Shown: positions 53,676-62,860, counted from the stretch's first letter. The stretch: 64,000 nt of DNA from CAYPFY01 sp964410105 (GCA_964410105.1 CAYPFY010000020.1:1-64000); one strand, 5' to 3'. Program-made: numbers and translations. Notes: generated from the sequence alone by a model not told the origin.

Positions 53676-55016
53676 TCAATTCTCCGGGGGAAGCGAGAGC
53701 TGAGTCGAAGTCTGGAGGCCGGCTGAGATTTCGGGGATAATTCCGAGTCGTGCGTAGATGGGGCGGACATTCCTCCTGAACGACGGAAGCTTCAGGGCAA
53801 AGACGGCGGCTCCGATGATACACGTCGTTCCACTCAGCAGAAGTGTGTTGGGGGCCCCGAGAGTAGTGGCAAAACTCCCTGCGAGAAGGCTGCCGAAGGG
53901 GGCCATCCCCATGAATGACGACGTATAAAAACTCATCACCCGTCCCCGCTTATCATCGTCGACGATTGTCTGAAGAATCGTGTTGCTCGCGGCCATCTGC
54001 ACCATCATACCGAAGCCGGCGATGAACAGGAGCGCTCCGGACAGCCAGACGATCCGGGAAAGGGAGAACAGGATCAGCCCGGCGCCGAACAACGCGGCGG
54101 AGATCGGGATCCGGCGCCCGAGGCCGACGACGGTCTGACGCGAGGCGAGGGAGAGGGCTCCTGCCAAGGCCCCGGATCCGACCGCGCTCATGAGAAAACC
54201 GAGCGTGCTGGGTCCCCCCTGAAGAATGTCCCGGGCAAAGACAGGCATCAAAATACTGAAAGGCATCCCGACGACGCTTACGAGTGCTATCAGTAGGAGA
54301 ATAGAGCGGATCGGCGAAAAGCCGAAGGCATATCGAAATCCCTCCTGAAAATTGGTGATGACCCCATTCTGCGGGGGGCGGATTTGCGGGCGGCTGATCT
54401 TCATCGACATGAGGGCGGCCAGAACGGCGACATAGCTCAGCGCGTTGAGCAAAAAGCAGGGTCCTTCACCGAGGGCGGCAATCACAAGACCTGCTATCGA
54501 GGGACCGATGAGCCGCGCCCCGTTGAACATCGATGAATTAAGGGCAATGGCATTCGACAGATCCTCCTTATTCTCGATCATCTCGACGAGAAACGACTGG
54601 CGGGTAGGCATATCGACGGCGTTGATGAGACCGAGGAAAAGGTTAAGCACGATGATATGCCAGACGGAGACAGCGCCTGCGAGAGTGAGAACTGCAAGGG
54701 CGAGCGCCTGCACGAGAGAGAGCAGCTGAGTCACGACCAGGATGCGATGTTTATTGAAGCGGTCGACGACCACTCCGGCGAGCGGGCTCAGGAGGATGGG
54801 GATCTGTCCGGCGAACCCGACGAGTCCGAGGAGGAAGGGTGAGTTTGTCAGTCGATAGACTAGCCAGACGACGGCGACCTGTTGCATCCACGTGCCGGTG
54901 AGCGAGACGAGCTGGCCTCCGAAGAAGAGACGGTAGTTAGGATAGTGCAGCGTGCGGAAGGTAAGCCTGAGACCCCGCAAATTCTGCGGTCTTGGGGTCC
55001 CTGAGCTCTTGAGCAT
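53676..55016 (-). CDS. MFS exporter of the EntS/MFS_3 type
   Basis: A 446-residue transporter with twelve predicted helices and the MFS_3 motifs: N-terminal FRTLHYPNYRLFFGGQLVS, WMQQVAVVWLVYRLT, the motif-A-like GVVVDRFNKHRIL loop, and NAVDMPTRQSFLVEM between helices four and five. Relatives (EntS, multidrug exporters) expel siderophores or drugs by proton antiport; the substrate here is unknown. ATG 55016 is the first good start (a TTG two codons earlier extends the frame). It is the first gene of a two-gene unit with hrpB. Confidence 0.92.
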   Translation of the reverse strand: MLKSSGTPRPQNLRGLRLTFRTLHYPNYRLFFGGQLVSLTGTWMQQVAVVWLVYRLTNSPFLLGLVGFAGQIPILLSPLAGVVVDRFNKHRILVVTQLLSLVQALALAVLTLAGAVSVWHIIVLNLFLGLINAVDMPTRQSFLVEMIENKEDLSNAIALNSSMFNGARLIGPSIAGLVIAALGEGPCFLLNALSYVAVLAALMSMKISRPQIRPPQNGVITNFQEGFRYAFGFSPIRSILLLIALVSVVGMPFSILMPVFARDILQGGPSTLGFLMSAVGSGALAGALSLASRQTVVGLGRRIPISAALFGAGLILFSLSRIVWLSGALLFIAGFGMMVQMAASNTILQTIVDDDKRGRVMSFYTSSFMGMAPFGSLLAGSFATTLGAPNTLLLSGTTCIIGAAVFALKLPSFRRNVRPIYARLGIIPEISAGLQTSTQLSLPPEN

Positions 55017-55019
55017 TCT

Positions 55020-55050
55020 CAAATATACAAAGAGTCGGGTGAACCTTCAA
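55020..55050 (-). promoter_or_regulatory. Near-consensus FCB-type promoter touching the MFS start codon
   Basis: Reverse strand: TTG (55050-55048), exactly 20 bases, then TATATTTG (55027-55020), an exact TAnnTTTG. The ATG (55016) begins only three bases after this element, so the mRNA would be leaderless or start inside the gene. Confidence 0.6.
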
Positions 55051-55572
55051 CACGTCGTCGGGAGGGGATGGGGACGATAGCGACCTTCTCGAGAGCGTTG
55101 AACTGGACGTTCCCGGTACGCCACAATAAATTCTCTCTTTTTTAGGAGGAGCTCATCGCAGAAGAGCGAGATCCGGGGGAGAGCGGAGTTGCATTCTGGA
55201 GGGGACTTGACGATAAAAAAAACTGCGGGAAGCATGATCGTGCATCTTGACGTGCCTCCCAGGTCTGTCTAACGGCAAGATGCCGGGTTCCTACTTCCCG
55301 CGTCTTATGCGGCGACTTTCAGGTTTTATGGAGATCCGGTGTGTGTCAATTAGATTCCTCCCCGGACCGGGGGAGACTGCCCGCAGCCCCCGTCGGGCAT
55401 CTCCCACGTTTCCGAGTCAATCCACCATGATATTCTGAACATATCGTGAACATCATACTGGTACAACCTACAAAACTTTCTTTGCTCTGGAAATAGGACA
55501 ATTGCCGAGGAAAAGCTTCATTATGGCTGAGGATGGCATCCGGGGGTGGCATCCGGGAGTGGACCAAATCAC
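55051..55572. other. Gene-free region with a 13-bp tandem repeat
   Basis: About 520 bases without a convincing gene. TGGCATCCGGGGG at 55534-55546 is followed directly by TGGCATCCGGGAG at 55547-55559, a 13-base tandem duplication with one difference. A 62-codon reverse frame at 55047-55235 has no ribosome site or recognised features. Confidence 0.5.
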
Positions 55573-55603
55573 TTGTTCCGCACGAATTCAGTCCTTATAT
55601 TCC
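55573..55603 (+). promoter_or_regulatory. FCB-type promoter for the cupin gene
   Basis: TTG (55573-55575), exactly 20 bases, then TATATTCC (55596-55603), about 40 bases before the cupin start codon. Confidence 0.5.
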
Positions 55604-55643
55604 CAGCAGCTAAAGAGGCACCGCGGGAGGCGCTGAATCAATC

Positions 55644-56078
55644 ATGAATCCAGTTCAATCGAGAGCATCGCTCTCGCAATTCATGGGGGTAAAAGTGATA
55701 AACACGGGCAATGTGTCACGATTCGAGGGAAAATCACACGCCACGCCGGATGAAATCCGAACGCTCAAAAAGACTCGCGTCGAGATCGTGCGTCTGGAGG
55801 GTTTCACCATAGTGCGCTATACATATGAGCCCGGCTGGCGGTGGGCGGACTGCATCAAGCCCGTCGTCAAAACGGATTCATGCCAGCTCCCTCACATCGG
55901 TTATGCGGTATCGGGCCGCATGACGGTTCGACTTAATAACGGAGTCGAAAAATCGATTTCAGCAGGAGATTCCTTCAGCATACCGGCGGGACATGAGGGT
56001 TGGGTTGATGGAAACGAGCCATTTGTCGGAATTGAGATATTGAGTGGCGAACGATACCTGAAAACCCCGGCGTCATGA
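55644..56078 (+). CDS. Single-domain cupin protein
   Basis: A 144-residue cytoplasmic protein. Cupin strands are visible in YTYEPGWRWADCIKPVV, PHIGYAVSGRMTVRLNNG and AGDSFSIPAGHEGWVDGNEP; His/Glu/His metal positions are incomplete, with His in LPHIGY and in PAGHEGW. It belongs to the small cupin group 'EPGWRW...(K)P' often annotated as cupin-domain proteins of unknown role. GGGAGG lies 13 bases before the first ATG, a little far; ATG 55683 is an alternative. The sortilin-like gene follows 58 bases downstream and may be cotranscribed. Confidence 0.85.
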   Translation: MNPVQSRASLSQFMGVKVINTGNVSRFEGKSHATPDEIRTLKKTRVEIVRLEGFTIVRYTYEPGWRWADCIKPVVKTDSCQLPHIGYAVSGRMTVRLNNGVEKSISAGDSFSIPAGHEGWVDGNEPFVGIEILSGERYLKTPAS

Positions 56079-56136
56079 GATCCTGAAAAGGTCTAGCCGT
56101 GCAGTCCGAAAACTTTTCACACATCAAGGAGCGTCC

Positions 56137-58788
56137 ATGAAGTCTACGTCCATAAAACTTTTCATTCTGGTTTTTCTCGTCCAGGCCGCATGGGCAAGGC
56201 AGAGGGGAGAAGGCAAAGACTTCGGAACTCCCGATTCATTCCTCACCAAATCGGTCCATGCCCGGAGCATCGGACCTGCCGTTATGGGGGGCCGCGTCTC
56301 TTCGATCGCCCTCGATCCTGAAGACATCAACACCTTTTACATCGGCCTGGGAACGGGCGGCGTAATGAAGACCGCGAATAACGGCGCGTCTTTTGATGCC
56401 ATCTTTGAAAAAGAGCCGGTGGCGGCGATTGGAGCGATTGCCGTGGCTCCGTCGAACCCGAGACATGTCTGGGTCGGAACGGGAGAGGCGAACGACCGGA
56501 ACAGTTCGAGCTGGGGCAACGGAATTTACCGCTCGACGGACGGAGGGGGTGCGTGGACAAACATGGGACTCAGGTCGAGCAGGACGATCGCCCGGATAGC
56601 GGTGCATCCGACCGACACGAACATCGTCTACGTCGCTGTTATGGGCGATCTCTGGGCACCGAATCCCGAGCGAGGGCTCTACAAGACGACCGATGGCGGC
56701 AAGAGCTGGACAAAGATCCTTCATTCTGAGGAAGGCACAAAAGTCGGTTGCGGCGATGTGGTCATCGATCCGGGTGACCCGCAGACAGTGTATGCTGTGT
56801 TGTACGGGCGGATGCGGACGCCCTGGTCATTTGAGTACGGACCGGCGTTCACGGGCGGGAAGGATCTGGGGGGGATTTTCAAAAGCACAGATGGGGGGGG
56901 AACGTGGAAAAAGTTGCATCATGGGCTTCCTGGCGGGGCGGGGAGAATCGGGCTGGATATTTACCGCAAGAACGCGAAAATCCTCTACGCTGTCGTTCAA
57001 AGCGAAGAAGGGGGAACCAGCTCCGGCGACGGGGTACGCAGCAAAAAGGGAGGAGTGTTCCGGACGGAGGATGGGGGTGAAACGTGGACGCGCACGAATC
57101 CGCTCGACCCGCGGCCCTTTTATTTCAGCCAGGTCCGCATCGACCCTGCGAACGACAATCGGATCTACGTACTCGGATTCATGCTGCACGTTTCCGATGA
57201 CGGAGGAAAGAGCTTTCAGGAGGATTTCTTCGACAAGGTCCATCCCGACTGCCACGCCCTGGTTGTGGACCCCAAGAATACAAAGCGGGTCATACTGGGA
57301 ACTGACGGAGGAGCATATCAGAGCTTTTCGTCGGGGAAGGGGTGGGACCATCTCAGCAAATTCGCCGCCGGCGAATTCTACCGCATAACTCTCGATATGA
57401 GCAGACCCTATCGCATAGCCGGGGGACTGCAGGATAATCTGAACTGGGTCGGGCCGAGCAGGACCATGACGAAGGACGGCATCGTCAATTCAGACTGGAT
57501 CAACATCGGGGGCGGGGACGGATTTTACTGCGTGTTCGACCCGGTGGACACCGATCTGGTTTTTGCGGAATCCCAGCAGGGATCGGTCCACCGGTACAAC
57601 TTGCGGAGCGGTCAAACGAAGTCGCTGCGGCCCGAGGCTGACGAGGGGCAGGTGGGGTTCAGGTTTCATTGGAACTCTCCGCTTATCCCGGCGCGGGAGC
57701 CGCGGGGCGCGATGTATCTCGGCGGGAACAGGGTCTTCAAGCTGACCGAAAAGGGGGAGCAGTGGAAGCTCATCAGCCCGGATCTCTCGACTCAGGATCC
57801 GAAGAAAATCATGACGGTCGGAAGCGGCGCGGAAAACTACGGAGTCGTCTACACGCTGGCCGAATCACCCGTCACGGTGGGGTTGTTGTGGGCGGGAACC
57901 GACGACGGCAAGCTCTGGGTAACGGCCAATGAAGGAACCACATGGACCGACCTGACGGCGCATCTGCCGAGGGAAGCGAGGGGCCAGTGGATAAGCAGAA
58001 TTGAGCCTGGCCACTTCGACGCCAAGGTTGCGTACCTGGCGGTCGACGCGCACAGGACGGGGAACTACGCGCCTCTCGCTTACAGGACGTCGGACGGGGG
58101 GAGCAGCTGGACGCTCATCGGCGGCAATCTTCCCTCCGACGGGCCGGTCAAGGTAATAAGAGAAGATCTCGAAAATGCGGACCTTTTGTTTGCCGGCACG
58201 GAATTCGGTCTCTTTGCAAGTTTCGACCGTGGGAAAAAGTGGATGAAATTGGGCGAGTTGCCGACGGTTGCCGTCGACGACATCGTCATACATCCGAGGG
58301 AGCGCGACCTCGTCCTCGCGACGCATGGCCGGAGCCTCTACATCATCGACGACATCCGGCCGCTGGAGGGGTTGACGGCCCCGGTGCGGTTGAAGCAGGC
58401 CCACCTCTTCCCTATTCGTCCGGCGTACGGGTATTATCTCCATTCCGGGTTTGTTGATTGGGGGGGAAGCGCGGTTTATCGCGGCAGCAACCCACCGGAC
58501 GGGGCGATAATCAATTATTTTGTGAAAGAATACACAGGCGACCAGGCCAAGCTATCGGTCACAAACGCAGCCGGGCGGACGGTGGCAAATCTTACCGGGT
58601 CTGGCAATCCGGGACTCAACCGCGTGACCTGGGATTTGAAGCAGACGAAGGAGTTTCTGAACGACTATGGAGGTGAAGGTCAGAAGTTCCTCGAATCGGG
58701 CGATTACACGGTCACTTTAAGCCTTGGTAAGACAAAGGAGGTGCAGAAAGTGCATATCGAGATGCTGCCGGGGATCGAGACCCGCTGA
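56137..58788 (+). CDS. Exported sortilin/VPS10-like beta-propeller protein
   Basis: An 883-residue protein with a signal peptide (LFILVFLVQAAWA) and a long series of VPS10/BNR blades over about residues 40-740 (SIGPAVMGGRVSSIALDP, GTGEANDRNSSSWGNGIYRS, KTTDGGKSW, KSTDGGGTW, RTEDGGETW, RTSDGGSSW). These proteins are often annotated as 'glycosyl hydrolase', but no catalytic pair is visible and binding is more likely. The C-terminal ~90 residues form an Ig-like domain (LSVTNAAGRTVANLTG, GLNRVTWDLKQT) like a FlgD fold; there is no T9SS sorting tail, so it probably stays periplasmic or on the outer membrane. A good ribosome site (AAGGAG) precedes the ATG. Confidence 0.9.
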   Translation: MKSTSIKLFILVFLVQAAWARQRGEGKDFGTPDSFLTKSVHARSIGPAVMGGRVSSIALDPEDINTFYIGLGTGGVMKTANNGASFDAIFEKEPVAAIGAIAVAPSNPRHVWVGTGEANDRNSSSWGNGIYRSTDGGGAWTNMGLRSSRTIARIAVHPTDTNIVYVAVMGDLWAPNPERGLYKTTDGGKSWTKILHSEEGTKVGCGDVVIDPGDPQTVYAVLYGRMRTPWSFEYGPAFTGGKDLGGIFKSTDGGGTWKKLHHGLPGGAGRIGLDIYRKNAKILYAVVQSEEGGTSSGDGVRSKKGGVFRTEDGGETWTRTNPLDPRPFYFSQVRIDPANDNRIYVLGFMLHVSDDGGKSFQEDFFDKVHPDCHALVVDPKNTKRVILGTDGGAYQSFSSGKGWDHLSKFAAGEFYRITLDMSRPYRIAGGLQDNLNWVGPSRTMTKDGIVNSDWINIGGGDGFYCVFDPVDTDLVFAESQQGSVHRYNLRSGQTKSLRPEADEGQVGFRFHWNSPLIPAREPRGAMYLGGNRVFKLTEKGEQWKLISPDLSTQDPKKIMTVGSGAENYGVVYTLAESPVTVGLLWAGTDDGKLWVTANEGTTWTDLTAHLPREARGQWISRIEPGHFDAKVAYLAVDAHRTGNYAPLAYRTSDGGSSWTLIGGNLPSDGPVKVIREDLENADLLFAGTEFGLFASFDRGKKWMKLGELPTVAVDDIVIHPRERDLVLATHGRSLYIIDDIRPLEGLTAPVRLKQAHLFPIRPAYGYYLHSGFVDWGGSAVYRGSNPPDGAIINYFVKEYTGDQAKLSVTNAAGRTVANLTGSGNPGLNRVTWDLKQTKEFLNDYGGEGQKFLESGDYTVTLSLGKTKEVQKVHIEMLPGIETR

Positions 58789-58799
58789 TTCCCCCTCCT

Positions 58800-58815
58800 C
58801 CGGGGAATACCCCGG
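58800..58815. terminator. Short GC-rich hairpin after the sortilin-like gene
   Basis: CCGGGG-aata-CCCCGG, a perfect six-base stem, begins 11 bases after the stop codon. No T-run follows, so termination is uncertain. Confidence 0.35.
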
Positions 58816-58859
58816 GGGCCGCGGGTTGCCGGAGTAATTGAGGTGCATCACGACAGGCA

Positions 58860-58888
58860 TTGAAAGTCTCGCTGCGATACATTATAAT
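58860..58888 (+). promoter_or_regulatory. Near-perfect sigma-70-type promoter for the 34-residue protein
   Basis: TTGAAA (58860-58865), 17 bases, TATAAT (58883-58888). The spacing equals that of the FCB-type promoters, but the -10 is the classical hexamer. It lies 42 bases before the small gene. Confidence 0.6.
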
Positions 58889-58930
58889 CAGATTGCAGTC
58901 GTTGATTCTCAACCTGGGTAAAGCTTGACA

Positions 58931-59035
58931 ATGTTACAGGATTTTCTTCATCACAGCGTCCCCGTACTCCTCTTCTTCATCGCTGCTGTGGTTGCGCTCG
59001 GCCTTTCGTTGTACTACGAAAAGCACCGGAAGTAG
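58931..59035 (+). CDS. 34-residue single-helix membrane protein
   Basis: A short frame of 34 residues: MLQDFLHHSVP, one helix (VLLFFIAAVVALGLSLYY, about 12-29) and a charged tail (EKHRK). The strong promoter 42 bases upstream and the positive-inside helix support a real gene, although the ribosome site is weak. It matches the 6185-6289 protein in length and layout, not clearly in sequence. No family is recognised. It could be a small subunit of a membrane complex or a membrane-acting peptide; there is no matching antisense RNA in view. Confidence 0.55.
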   Translation: MLQDFLHHSVPVLLFFIAAVVALGLSLYYEKHRK

Positions 59036-59068
59036 CCTAAACGATCGGATAATCCGTACCACCAGGGA

Positions 59069-59435
59069 TGCGTTGCCATTTTGTTACCTGAGGCTCCGAG
59101 CCAGAAAACCTCGCAATCCAGCGTATCCTGAGCACTTGATTACTTTGGGTGATCATATCCGTAAGCGTCGCCTGGATCTTGGGCTGTGTCAAAGAGAGGT
59201 CGCGGCGAAAGTCAACGCAACCACCTCAACAATCACTAACTGGGAGAAGGGACGATCGAATCCGAAGATGTACTTATTGCCAAAGGTGTTCGAGTTCCTG
59301 GGATATAATCCTTTCGAAGGTAACCCAGCCACCCAGGTGAGAAAATGTGGGCTTATCGGGTGGGCAAAGGGTTGAGGCTGAAGAAGCTCGCCAAAATTCG
59401 GGGGGTCGATTAAGCAGCGGTCGCAAGTTGAGGGG
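59069..59435 (+). pseudogene. Decayed two-domain HTH (XRE-like) gene, copy 1
   Basis: The first domain is readable: KPRNPAYPEHLITLGDHI, then RKRRLDLGLCQREVAAKV, TTSTITNWEKGRSNPKMY and LPKVFEFLGYNPFEG, an XRE-type helix-turn-helix. After a frameshift near 59330-59340 the second domain is still recognisable in another frame (GEKMWAYRVGKGLRLKKLAKI, RGVD) but broken by TAA where Gln is expected and TGA where Trp is expected. Intact relatives have two consecutive HTH domains. The first half remains open and could give a truncated repressor, but no ribosome site is evident. Copy 2 lies at 62423. Confidence 0.75.
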
Positions 59436-59518
59436 CGGGCGATAATTTCTCTAAATGTAATAGTGAGAAATCGGTCGGGCAGTTTCCTAAATTTTCATTA
59501 CTCTATCGTCATCCACCC

Positions 59519-61870
59519 TCATATCGGCAGCTTCATCTTCTTCAAGAACTCTTTGTAGCGCGGATCTTTTCTGATGTTCTTCACAAGCGGATCAACTTTC
59601 AGGTCAGTGAGTCCGCCGTCGCGCTGGATATAGGCACGTTCCAGCCACTCGAACGCCTTGTCTGTTTCACCCCGGAATGCATAGATATCCGCAACCTGGT
59701 ACGCCGCGCCATCTTGATACTCCTTGATATATGCCGCCAATGTCGAATCCGCTTCCCGCTTCCTGCCGAACGAGTAGTATATAAGTGCTCGCCCGAGCAG
59801 GTTGAAAGAAGGCTCGGTCTCTTTCATCATCTCCACGAGAGCTGATTCCGGTTTGCCCCGGTCCATGTATATTCGGCCGAGATAATAATGAACGAGTACT
59901 CTTTGTGGATCCAACTCAATACATTTTCGTTGAGCAATTTCCGCTTCATCAAGCTGACCTACATACTCCAACTGATTACCAAGGTTGGCAAATCCACTTG
60001 CCCCGACGGGATCAACCTGTGTTACGCGGCGATACAGCGCAGTGGATTCATCGAGACGTCCAAGCGAGGAAGCCAACGACGCGGCTCCATTGAGAACATT
60101 GCGGTTTCCCGGTTCGAGTTTGAGGGCGCGCTGGTAGGATTCGTCAGCCCCTGTCCAGTCCCAATCATAGGTATACCTGATCCAACCCATGAGAGCATGG
60201 GCATTGGCATAGTTCGGGTCGGGCTCCAGCGCCTTGTCTACTTCCTGCTTCGCTTTGCGGTATCCGATATCCACCGGTATGTAACCCCTATCGGCTTGCC
60301 CTGTGTGAATCTGCCCCAATTTGAACCAGGCCGCTGCGTAGGTTGGATCGATTGCAATTGCTTTCTGAAAATACTCTTCCGCTTTTGCCCAGTTTTCCTT
60401 GCCGCTGAGGTCCTGAAAATGTCTTCCAAGCATGTAGTTGTTATAAGCTTCAGGCGTGGTCTCATGTTTTCTTGGTGTACCGGGACTTCCGAGGAGAGCC
60501 GCATTGAGCGCTTCGGCAACAGAGCGGGAGATCGTGTCCTGTACGGCAAAAATGTTCGCCATTGTGCCTTCGTATGTATCGGACCAGAGGTGTGCGTCAG
60601 TTTCCACGTCAATCAATTGGGCGGTGATACGCAGGGCGTTACCGGCTTTGCGGACGCTTCCTTCAAGAAGATACTTGACGTTGAGTTTCGATGCGATGGT
60701 CTTAATATCCGTATTCGTTCCTTTGAAGGAGAATGCGGACGTGCGTGAGGTTATCCTCAATCTTGGGTTCTTCGCCAGCACGTTAAGAAGCTCCTCTGAA
60801 AGACCGTCCGAGAAATATTCCTGTTCTTTATCGGAGCTCATATTGAGAAACGGGAGGACGGCCAATGTCTTTATCCCTTCTGCCGAAGTAGATGCGCTCT
60901 CCGTTTTTTGTTCATTCCCTGATTTCGACATAAAAAGATACACACCGACTGCTGCCAGAACAATGACCGCCGCAGCAGTAAGCGCGGATTTCAGTTTACT
61001 CTTGGCGGGAATCTCAACTGCCTTTGTAACAGGTCTGTCCGGAGAGCTTCGTGCGACTTTTGTGGTCTTCTTTTGCGAGCGTTTCAGGTCGGCGGTGATG
61101 TCGTCGAAATGTTGATAGCGTTCGGCCGGGTCTTTCTCCAGGCATCGCTGGATGAGATTTCCAATAATCGGTGACAGATCGGGGAGAAGTTGTTCGATGT
61201 GTTGTGGTTCTTCATTAACTATCGAATACACCATCGCGGCTTCATGCTCCCCGCGGAATGGCAGATGTCCGGTAAGCATCTCGAAGAGGAGGACACCGAA
61301 AGAGAAAATGTCACTTCGATGATCCACTTCGCCACCTTGAATCTGTTCAGGCGCCATGTAGCCAAGCGTGCCGACAGTGCTCGAGGTCTTTGTAAGCTTG
61401 AGCGAACCCTTCAGTTTTGCCAGACCAAAATCCATCACCTTCGCCTGACCCTTGGCATTGAGCATCACGTTATCGGCTTTGACGTCGCGATGGACGATGC
61501 CCTTGCTATGCGCTTCCTGCAGTGCTTCGCCAATCTGAATAGCAACAGGGATGGCGTCATCCACTTTGGCAAAAGGAATCTTGTTTCTCAGCGTTCCGCC
61601 TTCAACATATTCCATTACGAGGAAGACAGAGCCATTCGACTCTTCAATATTGTGAATGGTGCAGATGTTGGGATGATTGAGCGCGGCAACCGCCCGCGCT
61701 TCCTGGAGGAAGCGAGCTTTCTCCGTTTCGTTCTGGTTCACCCGGTCGGGAAGAAACTTCAAAGCAACGACACGATCGAGTTTGGTATCATGGGCTTTGT
61801 AGACGACGCCCATGCCGCCTTCTCCGAGCTTATCGAGAATCCTGTAGTGGGAAATGATAGTGCCGATCAT
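59519..61870 (-). CDS. Membrane Ser/Thr protein kinase with TolB/FlgO-like and TPR regions
   Basis: A 783-residue protein. Residues ~10-270 form a Hanks-type kinase: GEGGMGVVYKA, Lys in VALKFL, HRDVKADN, DFGLAK, GYMAPEQ. One helix (about 298-317) leads to an exterior domain like the TolB N-terminal/FlgO fold (KTLAVLPFLNMSSDKEQEYF, FSDGLSEELLNVL, YLLEGSVRKAGNALRI), then about six TPR units (AEEYFQKAIAIDPTYAAAWF, GADESYQRALKLEPGNRN, AEIAQRKCIELDP). The start is set at MIGTIISHYRIL by family comparison; six further codons are open upstream. This architecture is common in Acidobacteria and Ignavibacteria and often transferred. The substrate is unknown. Confidence 0.93.
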   Translation of the reverse strand: MIGTIISHYRILDKLGEGGMGVVYKAHDTKLDRVVALKFLPDRVNQNETEKARFLQEARAVAALNHPNICTIHNIEESNGSVFLVMEYVEGGTLRNKIPFAKVDDAIPVAIQIGEALQEAHSKGIVHRDVKADNVMLNAKGQAKVMDFGLAKLKGSLKLTKTSSTVGTLGYMAPEQIQGGEVDHRSDIFSFGVLLFEMLTGHLPFRGEHEAAMVYSIVNEEPQHIEQLLPDLSPIIGNLIQRCLEKDPAERYQHFDDITADLKRSQKKTTKVARSSPDRPVTKAVEIPAKSKLKSALTAAAVIVLAAVGVYLFMSKSGNEQKTESASTSAEGIKTLAVLPFLNMSSDKEQEYFSDGLSEELLNVLAKNPRLRITSRTSAFSFKGTNTDIKTIASKLNVKYLLEGSVRKAGNALRITAQLIDVETDAHLWSDTYEGTMANIFAVQDTISRSVAEALNAALLGSPGTPRKHETTPEAYNNYMLGRHFQDLSGKENWAKAEEYFQKAIAIDPTYAAAWFKLGQIHTGQADRGYIPVDIGYRKAKQEVDKALEPDPNYANAHALMGWIRYTYDWDWTGADESYQRALKLEPGNRNVLNGAASLASSLGRLDESTALYRRVTQVDPVGASGFANLGNQLEYVGQLDEAEIAQRKCIELDPQRVLVHYYLGRIYMDRGKPESALVEMMKETEPSFNLLGRALIYYSFGRKREADSTLAAYIKEYQDGAAYQVADIYAFRGETDKAFEWLERAYIQRDGGLTDLKVDPLVKNIRKDPRYKEFLKKMKLPI

Positions 61871-61936
61871 GGTGCGAAAACATACCAATATTGGAGGCCA
61901 ATCTCAAATTGACGTCAGTGACTCCGAATTTTATAC

Positions 61937-62431
61937 TTACCACAAATTCCTGTCCAAGCTTCGGTACTGAATCGCCTCGCTGATATGTTCCGGCCGTATC
62001 TCGGATGAGCGAGAAAGGTCAGCAATCGTTCGTGCGACTTTGAGAATGCGATCGTACGCCCGCGCCGACAATCCCAGCTTAGTAATTGCCATCTTGAGCA
62101 ATTCTTCGCCCGAAGAATCGAGTCTGCAGTACCTTTGTATGTCCCTCGATTGCATGTCCGCGTTGCATAACAAGCCGTCCTGCCCGATGAACCGCTGCAT
62201 CTGGATTTCCCTCGAATGGATAACCCGGTCACGAATCTGAGCAGAAGTCTCCCCCGTCGGCCTGCTCACCAGATCCTTGTACTTGAGTGCCGGCACTTCG
62301 ATGTGCAGATCGATCCGATCCAACAGCGGTCCCGAAAGCTTTGCCATATATTTCTGAATCTGGTTCGGTGTACAGGTACATTCTTTGGAAGGATCTGAAA
62401 GATTGCCGCACAAACAGGGTTGCGTTGCCAT
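61937..62431 (-). pseudogene. Truncated comM/yifB (Mg-chelatase-like ATPase), C-terminal third only
   Basis: The 164 readable codons correspond to the C-terminal part of the YifB/ComM family: the PC.CG...(D)P.K.C.C zinc-like stretch (PCLCGNLSDPSKECTCTPNQ), ISGPLLDRIDLHIEVP-like KLSGPLLDRIDLHIEVP, and LSARAYDRILKVARTIADL with SEAIQYRSLDR. Normal members have about 510 residues with a Lon-like N-terminus and the Walker motifs; all of that is missing. Upstream of residue 1 the DNA changes into the HTH pseudogene copy 2, so the gene was cut by a rearrangement or insertion there. The remnant cannot be an active ATPase. Confidence 0.85.
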
Positions 62432-62860
62432 TTTACTACCTGACGCTTCGCGCCAAAAAACCTCGTAATTCAGCTTATCTTAAGCACCTCAATATTCTTG
62501 GCGATCACATCAAGGAGGCATGAGATAGGCTTTCGCTTGCATCAGGAGGGCGTGGCCCTCCAACAATCCAACCACTTAGAGTGTTACCAATTGGGAAATA
62601 GGGTAGGATCAGATCGAATCCGCGGCTCTATCTGTTACCGAAGGCGCTTGATTTCGTTGGCCACAAGCGTTTAGGAAATAACTCTATTACATTAGGCGAA
62701 CGAATTAAACGATTCGGGATTGAAACCATCTTGTGCTTAAGGAGAATGGCAAAGAAAATAGGTGAAGACCCCACGACATTAGCTCGCTGGGAAAAGACAA
62801 CAACGGCTCCGAGGGAGGTACTAAATATCATACTGGAAAGTTACTCTTTTGAAGGCAGTA
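62423..62860 (+). pseudogene. Decayed two-domain HTH gene, copy 2
   Basis: The readable start (LPFYYLTLRAKKPRNSAY, HLNILGDHIKEA) is close to copy 1 (LPFCYLRLRARKPRNPAY, HLITLGDHIRKR) and stops at TGA 62521. Pieces then continue in other frames: SVTNWEIG, SNPRLYLLPKALDFVG, and finally the second HTH (TLGERIKRFGIE, RMAKKIGEDPTTLARWEKTT). Several frameshifts and stops show a dead gene. The similarity to copy 1 begins upstream of the protein start (both have TGCGTTGCCATTTT), so a longer DNA unit was duplicated. Confidence 0.75.

Noticed and set aside
55047..55235. 62-codon reverse frame upstream of the MFS gene
   Set aside because: No ribosome site or family features, and it overlaps the MFS promoter.
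56137..58788. Glycosyl hydrolase annotation for the beta-propeller protein
   Set aside because: Only Asp-box/VPS10 blades are visible; no catalytic acid pair of a glycosidase family can be pointed to.
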